A stretch of DNA of 64,000 nt from Luteipulveratus mongoliensis (GCF_001190945.1 NZ_CP011112.1:682001-746000); one strand, 5' to 3'; counted from the stretch's first letter, positions 7,500-16,356 are shown. Notes: generated by a model from the sequence alone, not told the origin. Program-made: numbers and translations.

Positions 7500-8918
7500 A
7501 TGCGCATTCCCGTTGCTTTCGCGGCCGCTGCCGTCTGCGGCCTGGCCGCCACGTCCTTCGGCACCCCGGGCGCATCAGCCCACGAGTCCAAGTCGCCGAC
7601 GCTCAGCGCGGCTGCGGTTCCGGCCAACCTCACTCCGGTCCGGGTACGGCACTCCCTGCTGGGGACGCACAGCTGGTACCAGCAGACCGTCGACGGCGTC
7701 CCCGTCCTTGGTGGCTACTACGCCGTGCACACGACCAAGGGCAAGAGCGTCGTCCAGGACGGGCGGCGTACGGTCGGCAAGCTCCCGCGCATGAGCGCAG
7801 CGATCTCGACCGCGACTGCTCGACAGAAGGCCGCCGCCCATGGCCCCACGCGCAGCTCGCGGCTGGTCATCGTGCCCGGCGCGACGACTCGCCTGGCGTA
7901 CGAAGTCCGTACGACCACCGACAAGCAGGTCCTCGTCGGCGCCTCCGACGGCAAGGTCCTCAAGGTGGTCGACGAGCGTCGCCATGCAGACGCGACCGGC
8001 AAGGTGTTCGACCCGAATCCCATTGTCTCCCAGCAGAATGAGTCGCTGAAGGACAGCAACAACTCGGCGTCCGCGGTGCCGACCGCGGCCTACAAGACGG
8101 CGACGCTGAGTCACCTGGACACCAGCGGCTACCTGCACGGCACGTACGCCACGGTCGTCAACAGCACCAAGAAGAAGGCCAAGCATGCGGCGGTGAAGTC
8201 GACCAACGGGACGTTCAACTTCGACCGGAGCCAGGAAGGCTTCGAGCAGGTCAACGCCTACTACGCCGTCGACACCACGCAGACCTACTTCCAGGGCCTC
8301 GGCTTCACCAACGTCAACAACGAGGCGCAGGACCTCAGCGTCGACACCGTGACGGACGACAACTCCTGGTACTCACCGGGATCGGACGTCATCACGTTCG
8401 GCACCGGCGGCGTCGACGACGCGGAGGACCAGGAGGTCGTGCGGCACGAGTACGGCCACGCGGTCCAGGACGACCAGGTGCCCGGCTTCGGCAGCACCGA
8501 GGAGGGTGGCGCGATCGGTGAGGGCTTCGGTGACTACCTCGCGATGACGATGTCGCAGCCCAACAGCCCTGACAACGCGACGACGCCGTGGGCCTGCGTC
8601 ATGGACTGGGACAGCACGTCCTACACGTCGACCACGCCGCACTGCATCCGTCGCCTCGACACCGACAAGACGGTCGCGGACAAGACCGGCGAGGTGCACG
8701 ACGACGGTGAGATCTGGTCCAACGCGCTGTTCGACATCAACAAGGGTCTCGGCCGTGACAAGGCCAACAAGGTGATCCTGGAGGCCCAGTTCAACTTCGC
8801 TCCCGACACCGACTTCGCCAAGGCGGCCAAGAACACGGTCGACGCCGCGACCTCGCTGTACGGCGCGACCGACGCCGCCAAGGTGACCGCCGCCTTCCAC
8901 GCCCGCGGCATCCTCTGA
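7500..8918 (+). CDS. Secreted zinc metallopeptidase (thermolysin/fungalysin-like)
   Basis: This 472-residue precursor has a Sec signal peptide (MRIPVAFAAAAVCGLAATSF, cleavage near residue 28). An N-terminal propeptide of the FTP type follows (SLLGTHSWYQQTVDGVPVLG). The catalytic domain carries HEYGH at about residues 316-320 and the downstream third-ligand region GAIGEGFGDYLA. The arrangement fits M36/M4 gluzincins, which are activated by propeptide removal and degrade extracellular protein. HAVQDDQVPGFGS after the zinc motif favours the M36-like branch. A 207-bp upstream region holds its promoter. The convergent AraC gene is separated by a palindromic element. Confidence 0.9.
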   Translation: MRIPVAFAAAAVCGLAATSFGTPGASAHESKSPTLSAAAVPANLTPVRVRHSLLGTHSWYQQTVDGVPVLGGYYAVHTTKGKSVVQDGRRTVGKLPRMSAAISTATARQKAAAHGPTRSSRLVIVPGATTRLAYEVRTTTDKQVLVGASDGKVLKVVDERRHADATGKVFDPNPIVSQQNESLKDSNNSASAVPTAAYKTATLSHLDTSGYLHGTYATVVNSTKKKAKHAAVKSTNGTFNFDRSQEGFEQVNAYYAVDTTQTYFQGLGFTNVNNEAQDLSVDTVTDDNSWYSPGSDVITFGTGGVDDAEDQEVVRHEYGHAVQDDQVPGFGSTEEGGAIGEGFGDYLAMTMSQPNSPDNATTPWACVMDWDSTSYTSTTPHCIRRLDTDKTVADKTGEVHDDGEIWSNALFDINKGLGRDKANKVILEAQFNFAPDTDFAKAAKNTVDAATSLYGATDAAKVTAAFHARGIL

Positions 8919-8926
8919 CCCCCGCC

Positions 8927-9045
8927 GGTTGAGCCGGCTGGAGCGCTAGCGAAGGCCGAGTCGAAACCCGGTGACGCACAGGGAGATTCTCCCTGGACGG
9001 CACCGGGTTTCGACTCGTCTCGCCCAGGGGCTCGCCGGCTCAACC
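8927..9045. repeat. Nested palindromic intergenic element, copy 1 (subfamily A)
   Basis: The outer ends GGTTGAGCCGGC (8927) and GCCGGCTCAACC (to 9045) enclose inner arms GAGTCGAAACCCGGTG and CACCGGGTTTCGACTC, with a short hairpin AGGGAG...CTCCCT in the middle. Similar elements occur at 12801, 23643, 27575 and 63498. This copy lies between the convergent metallopeptidase and AraC genes, so it may act as a terminator as well as being a REP-like repeat. Confidence 0.85.
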
Positions 9046-9168
9046 AGCGGCCCAAGCCGAGGTGCAGCGTGGCGGTCTTCTTGAGACGCAGGAGCTGTAC
9101 GACGACGCCGGCCTCCCGCGGTGATTGTCGACTCCCAGACGGACCTCGCGAGCGCGCTGGCTTGAGGC

Positions 9169-10197
9169 TCAGCCTGTGACGAGGGTCGGGTCGTGGCGGA
9201 CCGCGGAGGGGGTGGTGTTCCACCAGCGGCGACAGCACCGGGTCAGCGCGGACTGCTCGGACAGTCCCAGCAGGCCGGCGACCTGGCTCATCGGCATGTC
9301 GGTGGTGGTGAGGTAGCGGGAGGCGGCGTTTCGGCGTACGTCATCCACGATGGCCGCGAACGACGTTCCCTCGGCCGCCAAGCGACGTTGCAGTGTGCGC
9401 GGGTGAAGTGCGAGAAGCCTTGCCACAGAAGCAATCTCGGGCGGTGTCGTGCCAAGCGACTGCTGAACAGCACTGTGTACGCGCGGCGCCAGTGAGTTGG
9501 GCGCCTCGGGCGCCCGTTCGGCGAGGAAGGCCAGGGCGAGCTGGCGTACGTTCGTGTCGATGTCCGTCAGTGGCTGCGACGCCAGGCTCAACGGCACGCG
9601 GAGCAACGCGGCCGGACGGCCGACACGGACCGGCACGCCGAAGAACGACTCATACGCAGCGATGGGCCCCGGCGGCCGGTACGGCAGCTCGACGGTTCGC
9701 AGACCGTACGGCCCGTTCGCGAGGAATCCGATGGCCCGATGCAGGAACCCCAGGCCCATGTCGGTGGCCTGGATCGGGAACGGCAGTCCATCCGGCAACG
9801 GCTCCGTCACGCCGTAGTGGACGGCGACGATGCCGCGAGTGCCGTAAGGATCGTCCACCAAGGACAGGCTCAGCGCCTCCGCGTGCACGAAGAGGTAGCG
9901 CGAGGTGCACTCGAGGGCGTCCCCGATGGTGGGCGAGTTCTGGATGGCGAGCGCGAGCGGCCCGAGCATCCCGAAGTCCTGACGCGCCGCGACCCGTAGC
10001 CCGAGGTCCGGGCAGTCGAGCTCATGCGCGGCGATCTCGAGAACGGTCGCCGCCGCCTCGCCCTCGACGAGCAGGTCGTCGCCATCGAGGGCTTCGATCG
10101 GGAGCCCGGCCAGGAGCGCGTACTTCTCAGCGTTGCCGCCGAGCTCGGCGATGGTGGCGCGCAGACCCCGCAAACCGGCCGAACGAACCACGGGCAT
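9169..10197 (-). CDS. AraC-family transcriptional regulator
   Basis: The protein has about 342 residues from ATG 10197, or 361 from ATG 10254. The N-terminal domain resembles the arabinose-binding-like sensor region seen in OruR/ArgR-type AraC proteins (CPDLGLRVAARQDFGMLGPL). The C-terminal AraC double helix-turn-helix contains VARLLALHPRTLQRRLAAEG and MSQVAGLLGLSEQSALTRCC, followed by a WWNTTP segment in place of the usual FRRW..TP. The later start is preferred because the earlier one leaves almost no promoter space. The gene is divergent from the monooxygenase operon, which is its most likely target. Confidence 0.88.
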   Translation of the reverse strand: MPVVRSAGLRGLRATIAELGGNAEKYALLAGLPIEALDGDDLLVEGEAAATVLEIAAHELDCPDLGLRVAARQDFGMLGPLALAIQNSPTIGDALECTSRYLFVHAEALSLSLVDDPYGTRGIVAVHYGVTEPLPDGLPFPIQATDMGLGFLHRAIGFLANGPYGLRTVELPYRPPGPIAAYESFFGVPVRVGRPAALLRVPLSLASQPLTDIDTNVRQLALAFLAERAPEAPNSLAPRVHSAVQQSLGTTPPEIASVARLLALHPRTLQRRLAAEGTSFAAIVDDVRRNAASRYLTTTDMPMSQVAGLLGLSEQSALTRCCRRWWNTTPSAVRHDPTLVTG

Positions 10198-10268
10198 GTC
10201 GTCCAGCGTCAAATGGTTGTCGCGCAAAGTCAAGCGTTCGGACCGTACGACCATCCACTATGGACGGT

Positions 10269-11888
10269 ATGAGCGCTACCGCCCCGCATGAGACGACCCC
10301 GACCGGCGAGACGACGATGCCGGCCCGGGGGAGCCTGCGACCTCGGCCGGAGGAGGAGGGTCGTCAAGAAGGCGCAGGAGACCATCTTGACGTCGTCATC
10401 GTCGGTGCCGGCCTGTCCGGTGTCGGCGCGGCCTACCGCCTGCAGACCGAGTGCCCCGACCGCAGCTACGCGATCCTCGAGTCGCGCGACACGATGGGCG
10501 GCACCTGGGACCTGTTCCGCTATCCGGGCGTGCGGTCCGACTCGGACATGTTCACGCTGGGCTACCCGTTCAAGCCGTGGCGTGAGGCCAAGTCCATCGC
10601 CGATGGCCCGTCGATCCTGAGCTACATCAAGGAGACCGCTGCCGAGTTCGGCATCGACGAGAAGATCCGCTACGGCACCCGGGTGCTTTCGGCCGACTGG
10701 TCGACCGACGAGGCTCTGTGGACCCTCACGCTGGAGCAGGACGGTGTACGCCGCACGCTCACCTGCGAGTTCCTGTACTCCTGCGCGGGCTACTACAACT
10801 ACGAGCAGCCTTACGCACCAACGTTCCCCGGCATCGACTCCTTCGCCGGCGAGGTCGTCCACCCGCAGTTCTGGCCGGAGGATCTCGACTACACCGGCAA
10901 GAAGGTCGTGATCATCGGCTCCGGCGCCACGGCTGTGACGCTGGTCCCGTCGATGGCCGAGCAGGCGTCGCACGTCACGATGCTGCAGCGTTCACCCACC
11001 TGGATCAGCGCCGTGCCGTCTCGGGACAAGCTCGCCGACAAGATCCGAGCTGCGTTGCCGGCCGACGCTGCGCACCGAGTCGTGCGCACCAAGAACATCC
11101 TCTTCACGATCGGGCTGTACCAGTTCTGCCAGCGTCAGCCCGAGAGGGCGCGCAAGCTGTTCACGTCGCTGTCGACGCGCATCCTCAAGGACGAGCAGCT
11201 GGTGAAGGAGCACTTCACCCCGAGCTACAACCCGTGGGACCAGCGACTGTGCGCAGTCCCGGACGCGGACCTGTTCAAGGCCATCAAGAAGGGCACGGCG
11301 GACGTCGTCACCGATCACATCGACGAGTTCGTTCCTGAGGGCATCAGGCTGAACTCCGGCGAGGTGCTCGAAGCCGACATCGTCGTGACGGCAACAGGCC
11401 TGCAGCTGCTGGCCTTTGGCGGCATCCAGCCGCACGTCGACGGCGCCAAGGTTGATCTGACCGAGCAGTTCGTGTGGCGCGGCGCGATGATGACCGGTGT
11501 CCCCAACTTCGCGGTCTGCATCGGCTACACCAACGCGTCCTGGACGCTGCGGGCCGACCTCACCTCGCGGCTGGTCTGCAAGGTGCTCAACCACATGGAC
11601 AGCAACGACTACGCCGCTGTCGTCCCGCAGCCGCAGGGCGAGCTCCAGGAACGACCGCTGCTCGACCTCGCCTCTGGCTACGTGCAGCGTTCGATCAACG
11701 AGTTCCCCCGGCAGGGTGACCGCAGCCCGTGGCTGGTCCGGCAGAACTACATCATCGACGCGGCGACCACCATGCGTACGAACCTGAGCAAGACGCTCAA
11801 GCCCACCGCGAGGTCAGCCGTACGCCGGCCGGGACCGGCCGTCGTACCCGAGCCTGCACGGGCGCCCGAGCTGGAGGTGGCGAGTTGA
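10269..11888 (+). CDS. Flavin-containing (Baeyer-Villiger-type) monooxygenase
   Basis: The protein has about 539 residues. The FAD-binding motif is VVIVGAGLSGVGAAYRL, the Baeyer-Villiger fingerprint FAGEVVHPQFWP lies near residue 191, the NADPH-binding motif is VVIIGSGATAV, and the family motif VVTATGLQL follows. The enzyme should insert oxygen into a ketone to give an ester, or oxygenate a related soft nucleophile, using NADPH and O2. The start is ATG 10269 (ATG 10260 is nine bases earlier). The next gene encodes an alpha/beta hydrolase whose start overlaps the stop, which is consistent with ester hydrolysis after oxygenation. The divergent AraC gene is the likely regulator. Confidence 0.92.
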   Translation: MSATAPHETTPTGETTMPARGSLRPRPEEEGRQEGAGDHLDVVIVGAGLSGVGAAYRLQTECPDRSYAILESRDTMGGTWDLFRYPGVRSDSDMFTLGYPFKPWREAKSIADGPSILSYIKETAAEFGIDEKIRYGTRVLSADWSTDEALWTLTLEQDGVRRTLTCEFLYSCAGYYNYEQPYAPTFPGIDSFAGEVVHPQFWPEDLDYTGKKVVIIGSGATAVTLVPSMAEQASHVTMLQRSPTWISAVPSRDKLADKIRAALPADAAHRVVRTKNILFTIGLYQFCQRQPERARKLFTSLSTRILKDEQLVKEHFTPSYNPWDQRLCAVPDADLFKAIKKGTADVVTDHIDEFVPEGIRLNSGEVLEADIVVTATGLQLLAFGGIQPHVDGAKVDLTEQFVWRGAMMTGVPNFAVCIGYTNASWTLRADLTSRLVCKVLNHMDSNDYAAVVPQPQGELQERPLLDLASGYVQRSINEFPRQGDRSPWLVRQNYIIDAATTMRTNLSKTLKPTARSAVRRPGPAVVPEPARAPELEVAS

Positions 11889-12823
11889 CCATGTTCGAGT
11901 CGGAAGTCCCGACGGGTCGGTCACGGCACTACTCCACGGCTACGGACACCAGGCAGGTCACGGTCGGTGGCCGTCCTGTCCGGGTCCGGGTCAGCGGTCC
12001 GCACGACGGTGAGCCGATCCTGCTGATCCATGGGATCGCCCGCAGTCTGGAGGACTGGAAGGCCAGCCATGACCTGCTCGCTCGCGACCACCGAGTCATC
12101 AGCATGGATCTGCCGGGCTTCGGGCTGACGCGCAAGATGCGAGGACGGCCGGGACTCGAGGGATTCGCCAAGGCAGTCGTCGGAGTGCTCGACTCGCTCG
12201 GTGAGAAACGACCCGTGCACCTGATGGGCAACTCGCTCGGCGGTGCCGTGGCCATGGCCGTCGCCGCGCACTACCCGGAGCGGGTGGCCAGCCTGGTGCT
12301 CGCCAACTCGGCGGGCTTCGGGCGCAAGGTCCACATCTCGCCACTGCCGATCATGTGGGCTGCTCTGTCCAATGTGCCCGGCGGCATCGGTCGACGAACC
12401 GGGCTGAAGGCGCGCGAGGCCGGTGCGCAGATCAACCGTGACCTGTTCTACGATCCGTCCTTCGCCACGCCGGAGATGATCAAGCACGCCGCCACGGTCG
12501 GTCGACAGCCGGACTTCCAGGCGACCTTCATGGGCACCGCGCTCACCATGGGCGTACCCGGCTTCGGCACCTTCCCCGGCTGGCGGCGCGAGCTGCTGAC
12601 GGCGGTTCGCGAGAGCGGCATTCCCGTGCTCGTGGTGTGGGGCGACACCGACAACGTGCTGCCGGTCGAGCATCTGGAGTCGGTCGCCACGGTCCTGCCG
12701 GACGCGCATACGCACCTGTTCGCGCAGACCGGTCACATGCCGCAGATCGAGCGCGCCGACGAGTTCGTCCAGCTGGCAAGCGAATTCGTCGGCAAGAGCC
12801 GGCCGAGTAGGGCGAGCCGCTAG
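11885..12823 (+). CDS. Alpha/beta-fold hydrolase
   Basis: The hydrolase has about 312 residues with the oxyanion motif LLIHGIARSLEDW, the nucleophile elbow MGNSLGG (Ser about 117), an acid in VVWGDTDNVLP and the catalytic His in AQTGHMPQIE. TTG 11885 overlaps the monooxygenase stop (TTGA) and is well spaced from GGAGG; ATG 11891 is the alternative. It probably cleaves the ester or lactone made by the upstream monooxygenase, which is inferred from the pairing. The last residues (about SRPSRASR) and the TAG stop lie inside the palindromic element that begins at 12801. Confidence 0.9.
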   Translation: MTMFESEVPTGRSRHYSTATDTRQVTVGGRPVRVRVSGPHDGEPILLIHGIARSLEDWKASHDLLARDHRVISMDLPGFGLTRKMRGRPGLEGFAKAVVGVLDSLGEKRPVHLMGNSLGGAVAMAVAAHYPERVASLVLANSAGFGRKVHISPLPIMWAALSNVPGGIGRRTGLKAREAGAQINRDLFYDPSFATPEMIKHAATVGRQPDFQATFMGTALTMGVPGFGTFPGWRRELLTAVRESGIPVLVVWGDTDNVLPVEHLESVATVLPDAHTHLFAQTGHMPQIERADEFVQLASEFVGKSRPSRASR

Positions 12824-12904
12824 GCGAGGCCGTATCGAGACCAGGTGCACGTGGTCGCCGGGTCTCGATACGCCTCCGCTGGCGCTCCGGCTACTCGACC
12901 AACG
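12801..12904. repeat. Nested palindromic element, copy 2 (subfamily B)
   Basis: The outer ends are GGCCGAGTAG and CTACTCGACC, the inner arms GTATCGAGACC (12831) and GGTCTCGATAC (12861). The element overlaps the 3' end of the hydrolase gene and supplies its last codons and stop. Its closest relative in the window is the copy at 63498. Confidence 0.8.
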
Positions 12905-12942
12905 GTGAGCAACCTCGCAGGCGCGAGCGGCGTACAGGATGT

Positions 12943-13512
12943 ATGCGACGTCTACCCGCGCTCGGCGCCGTGGTCCTGTTGGCTCTCGGCGTCCTCATCG
13001 GACTGCCTGCGCCCGCCCACGCCTGCTCATGCGCTTCGAGCTCAGCGCCGGAGCTCCTCAGCAAGTCGGATGCGGCCTTCGTCGGGCGGCTGGCGGAACG
13101 GCGGGGCAGCGACGGTGATCTTGTGCGGTTCGCGCTCGACGTCAGTCGGGTCTACAAGGGCACCGTCAGTGCCAAAACCGTTGTCTACAGCGAGGGTCGT
13201 GGCGGCGGCGACTGCGGTGTGACCTTCGAGTCAGGTGAGGAACGCATGGTGCTGGCGAGGCTGGAGAGCGGCCGCCTCGTCACGTCCTTGTGTCGCGGCA
13301 CCAGCATGGTCAAGGAATCCGAGGTCGCTGCCAGCGGGTTCGACGCCTACTCGCCCGTTGCTGCCGAGCACTCGCCTCCGCCGGTCGGATCCGCGGCGGA
13401 GGACGATCCCGCCGGGAGCGAAAAACCCTTCAGATGGCTGCTCGGAGTCGGCGTCGTCGGGGTCGTGCTGCTGGGCGGTGCGTACTGGGCCGCAAGGGTC
13501 AGGGGACGATGA
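12943..13512 (+). CDS. Secreted/membrane protein with NTR (TIMP-like) domain
   Basis: The 189-residue protein has a signal peptide (GAVVLLALGVLIGLPAPAHA). Mature CSC at the cleavage point resembles the Cys-X-Cys N-terminus of netrin/TIMP-like domains. The middle part (AFVGRLAERR, FALDVSRVYKGTV, GDCGVTFESGEERMVLARLE) fits the NTR beta-barrel with further cysteines. A C-terminal hydrophobic helix (LLGVGVVGVVLLGGAYWAA) and an Arg-rich tail anchor it in the membrane with the domain outside. The function is unknown. Its 3' end overlaps the convergent oxidoreductase gene by 14 bp. Confidence 0.75.
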   Translation: MRRLPALGAVVLLALGVLIGLPAPAHACSCASSSAPELLSKSDAAFVGRLAERRGSDGDLVRFALDVSRVYKGTVSAKTVVYSEGRGGGDCGVTFESGEERMVLARLESGRLVTSLCRGTSMVKESEVAASGFDAYSPVAAEHSPPPVGSAAEDDPAGSEKPFRWLLGVGVVGVVLLGGAYWAARVRGR

Positions 13513-14419
13513 TGATCTTGCCGCGGACCTTGCCGCTCTGGCTCGCCGCAAAGGCCTCGGCCACCTGATCGAGTCCGTACGTTGCGGACACCTCGACCTT
13601 CAGCTCACCTTGGTCCACCAGCTCGACCAGACGTGCCGTCTCGTGGCCGTCCGGCCGGACCCACACAGCGCTGCCGCCGTGCTCGGCCACCGTGCCGTCG
13701 GCGATCGACGCGTGCCGGCCGCCCTCGCGCAGGACGGCGAGCGTGGTCTCGAGCTGGCCACCGACGAAGTCCGCCACCGCATCCACGCCATCGGGCGCGA
13801 GCTCGCGTACGCGCTCGGCCAGCCCCTCGCCGTACGTCACCGGCTCGGCACCCAGGCTGCGCAGGTAGTCGTGGTTGCGCTCGGACGCCGTCCCGATCAC
13901 TCGGGCGCCGCGAGCGCGGGCGATCTGCACGCCGAAGCTGCCGACGCCACCGGCCGCAGCGTGGATCAGCACGGTGTCGCCGTCGGACACCTCGATGCGG
14001 TCGAGCGTCCGGAGTGCAGTGCCGCCGGCGAGCGGCAGGCCGGCCGCCTCCTCCCAGGTGAGGGAAGCGGGCTTGCGCGCGACGGCCGTCACCGGCACCG
14101 CCATCTGCTCGGCGAACGAACCGGCACTGAGCACGTCCTTGCGGGCGTACGCGATGACCTCGTCACCCACCTGGTACTCCGGGGTGTCGATGCCGACCGC
14201 CGTCACGACGCCGGCGACGTCCCAGCCCGGGATCACAGGAAAGACCGCATCGATCAGCGGGTCGAGCCCGCCGGTCATCGCCTTCCAGTCGACCGGGTTC
14301 ACGCCCGCGGCGCGCACCTCGATCAGCACCCAGCCGGGGAACACCTTGGGGTCGGGCACCTCCGTCACCTGGATGGTGCTCAGATCAGTGCTGTACGCCG
14401 GGTAGGTCGCTGCGCGCAT
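13499..14419 (-). CDS. NADP-dependent quinone oxidoreductase-like (MDR family)
   Basis: This 306-residue medium-chain dehydrogenase/reductase lacks structural zinc cysteines. The GroES-like domain shows VLIEVRAAGVNPVDWKAM and PGWDVAGVV; the Rossmann domain shows HAAAGGVGSFGVQIARARGA. It belongs to the zeta-crystallin/quinone reductase type that reduces quinones or enals with NADPH. A short piece homologous to its N-terminus (VLIEVRAAGV) occurs again on the same strand near 15034-15080, upstream of the neighbouring gene. This is probably a duplication remnant. Confidence 0.9.
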   Translation of the reverse strand: MRAATYPAYSTDLSTIQVTEVPDPKVFPGWVLIEVRAAGVNPVDWKAMTGGLDPLIDAVFPVIPGWDVAGVVTAVGIDTPEYQVGDEVIAYARKDVLSAGSFAEQMAVPVTAVARKPASLTWEEAAGLPLAGGTALRTLDRIEVSDGDTVLIHAAAGGVGSFGVQIARARGARVIGTASERNHDYLRSLGAEPVTYGEGLAERVRELAPDGVDAVADFVGGQLETTLAVLREGGRHASIADGTVAEHGGSAVWVRPDGHETARLVELVDQGELKVEVSATYGLDQVAEAFAASQSGKVRGKIIIVP

Positions 14420-14523
14420 CGGCTGTCCTCTCGCGGGTCGGGTCTCGCGTGATGCAGCAGCGCGAGGCGCTGCGCTATTCCAGGGAGTACGGGAGGACCG
14501 TCAGCAGGTCATCATTTCGTGGA

Positions 14524-14988
14524 TCACAGGGACTGCGGTAGGCCGTCGACTCCCAGGTCGCGACGAGCAGCGGAGTAGAGGGCATTGAGCGCCTCGACCA
14601 GGCCATAGTCCCCTGGATCCTCACCGTTCCTTGTTGCGACCAACCCATCCCAGATCCGCTGGTTTACCTCGTGGGCCGCATCGATCGCAGAGGCCGAAGC
14701 AAGAAGCATCAGTGTTTCGAAGTGGCCCGACCGCTCAAGCTCGCGTTGCTCCATGACCTCGAGGAACTCGGCCTTCTTGGTGTCGTCGCTGACCTGGAGT
14801 GAGCGCGCCGCATTGGCGGCTATGTCCTTCACGCAAGTGGAGAACTGGATGTAGATCTGGAGCCGTCGCTCGTCCCAGCGGGTCGCCAACTCCCGCTTGT
14901 ACCTCGCCCGCTCTGCCGCCGATGTTGCGAGGAACGACCCCACTGCGCCAACCACGACACCAAGCAGGGTGAAGAGTTGGGCGGCCAC
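14524..14988 (-). CDS. Hypothetical membrane-anchored protein
   Basis: The 154-residue protein has one N-terminal hydrophobic helix (LFTLLGVVVGAVGSFLA) followed by a long helical cytoplasmic region (RYKRELATRWDERRLQIYIQ, KAEFLEVMEQRELERSGHFE). This is a common layout for small actinobacterial proteins of unknown function found in variable regions. No enzymatic motif is seen. It lies between the quinone oxidoreductase gene and a fragment duplicated from that gene. Confidence 0.6.
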   Translation of the reverse strand: MAAQLFTLLGVVVGAVGSFLATSAAERARYKRELATRWDERRLQIYIQFSTCVKDIAANAARSLQVSDDTKKAEFLEVMEQRELERSGHFETLMLLASASAIDAAHEVNQRIWDGLVATRNGEDPGDYGLVEALNALYSAARRDLGVDGLPQSL

Positions 14989-15033
14989 CTGTCAGATGCT
15001 AGTGGCGCACGTACGGCGCGGACGGCCACGCCA

Positions 15034-15080
15034 GCGGCGCGCACCTCGATCAGCACCCGGTCGAGGAACACCGCGTCACT
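15034..15080 (-). pseudogene. Fragment duplicated from quinone oxidoreductase N-terminus
   Basis: On the minus strand the bases encode VFLDRVLIEVRAAGV. This matches KVFPGWVLIEVRAAGV of the complete oxidoreductase gene at 13499-14419, with near-identical DNA (GCGCGCACCTCGATCAGCACC on the plus strand, apart from flanks). No start, cofactor domain or continuation is present. It appears to be a duplication or recombination scar. Confidence 0.5.
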
Positions 15081-15143
15081 GGTTGGTCTCACCCGGTGCA
15101 GCGGCGTCGGCCGCCACGCTATTCCGGATGGCAGGGTGAGCGT

Positions 15144-15890
15144 GTGCTGCGCGTCCTCACGCTCAACGTGTCGAACCCTCCGGCCGAGCGGGCCAAGGGT
15201 CTGCTCGAGTGGCTGTGGCACCAGCCGGACGAGGTGCTGGTCCTCACCGAGGTCGGCAAGGGCCCGGGCTCGCGGCTGATTGCGCAGGTCTGCCGCGCGG
15301 CCGGCTACTCCGTGCTCGCGTCCGACCCGCAGGATCTCGGTGTGCTGGTCGTGGGCCGGGACGTCGACATCGAGAGCGCCGAGCTGCCTTGCCCGATGGT
15401 CCTGCCCGGTCGAGTCTGTGCCGTGCATCCGGTCGGCGCAGACCCGCTGCTCATCGTCGGCGTCTACGGCGCCGCGAGCGACCCCGTGCGATACAGCAGC
15501 AAAGCGCAACGTGAGCGAAAGCGTGAGTGGCTGACGGCGTACGACGTCTGGTTGCGTGAGTGGCTGCCGACGAGTGGTCCGTCGCTCATGATCGGCGATC
15601 TGAATCTTGTTGATCCACAACATGATTCGACGTTGCGCTACGTCCTCGCTGAGGAGACTGCGACGTACCACGCTTTGTCCGAGGAGCACGGCCTCGTCGA
15701 CGCCTACCGCGCGCATCACCCGGACGGTGACGCGATCAGCTGGGTTGACCACTCGGGGGCGGGCTGCCGCTATGACCACGCCTTCGCCTCGCCCGATGTC
15801 GTACGCCGGGTCACGGCCTGCGATCTCGACCACGAGCCGCGAGTCGCGGGACTGACCGATCACTCAGCGCTGCGGATCACCCTCAGCTGA
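15144..15890 (+). CDS. Endonuclease/exonuclease/phosphatase (EEP) family protein
   Basis: The protein has 248 residues from GTG 15144 (VLRVLTLNV), which follows AGGGTGAG. Recognisable EEP motifs are LTLNVSN at the N-terminus, VLVLTEV (metal-binding Glu), LMIGDLNLV (Asp/Asn pair), a region like WVDHSGAGCRYDHAFAS, and the terminal LTDHSALRITL (catalytic Asp-His). The family cleaves phosphodiester or phosphomonoester bonds; the substrate is not defined. It overlaps the convergent deaminase gene by eight bases. Confidence 0.82.
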   Translation: MLRVLTLNVSNPPAERAKGLLEWLWHQPDEVLVLTEVGKGPGSRLIAQVCRAAGYSVLASDPQDLGVLVVGRDVDIESAELPCPMVLPGRVCAVHPVGADPLLIVGVYGAASDPVRYSSKAQRERKREWLTAYDVWLREWLPTSGPSLMIGDLNLVDPQHDSTLRYVLAEETATYHALSEEHGLVDAYRAHHPDGDAISWVDHSGAGCRYDHAFASPDVVRRVTACDLDHEPRVAGLTDHSALRITLS

Positions 15891-16356
15891 CCGGTCGGTG
15901 CAGCTGCTTCATCTCCTCGACCAGCTCGGGTGCGGGTCCGTCGACCACCGCGCCCGGCACGAGCTCTTGGATCGGCAGGGGAGTGACGGGGGAGGCGGGC
16001 AGGCCCCACTCCTGCCGCCACTGCACCAGCTGAGCCGACGAGACGGCGTACACGATGCGGCCGAGCCCTACCCAGCCGTGGGCGGCCGAGCACATCGGGC
16101 AGTGCTCGCCGGAGGTGTAGACGGTCGCGGACGCGCGCTCAGCGGGCGAGAGATTGCGCGCCGCCCACCGCGCGACCTCGAACTCGGGATGACGGGTCTC
16201 GTCGCCGTCCTTGACCCGGTTGCGGTCCTCGAAGCGCACCTGCCCGGCGGCGTCGACCAGCACTGAGCCGAACGGCTCGTCGCCGTCCGCGAGCCCCTCG
16301 CGAGCGAGCGCGACACAGCGATGCAGGTGGCCCAGATCGACCTCGGAGACGGCCAT
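15883..16356 (-). CDS. Nucleoside/cytosine-type deaminase
   Basis: The 157-residue deaminase has zinc-binding motifs HPEFEVAR (His plus catalytic Glu) and EHCPMCSAAH (two Cys ligands), plus EPFGSVLVD, which is typical of guanine/tRNA-adenosine-type deaminases. ATG 16356 overlaps the stop of the upstream gene (TGATG), so the two are translationally coupled. The likely substrate is a free purine or pyrimidine base, but it is not resolved by sequence. HPE replaces the more common HAE, a variation seen in guanine-deaminase-like members. Confidence 0.88.
   Translation of the reverse strand: MAVSEVDLGHLHRCVALAREGLADGDEPFGSVLVDAAGQVRFEDRNRVKDGDETRHPEFEVARWAARNLSPAERASATVYTSGEHCPMCSAAHGWVGLGRIVYAVSSAQLVQWRQEWGLPASPVTPLPIQELVPGAVVDGPAPELVEEMKQLHRPVS

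Noticed and set aside
9393-10268. Upstream extension of the monooxygenase frame
   Set aside because: It lies over the AraC gene on the other strand and is Arg/Ala-rich without domain similarity; the FAD motif follows shortly after ATG 10269.
14829-15863. Minus-strand frame of 344 codons opposite the EEP gene
   Set aside because: The EEP motifs on the plus strand are convincing; the minus frame contains only the short oxidoreductase-like fragment, which is reported separately.
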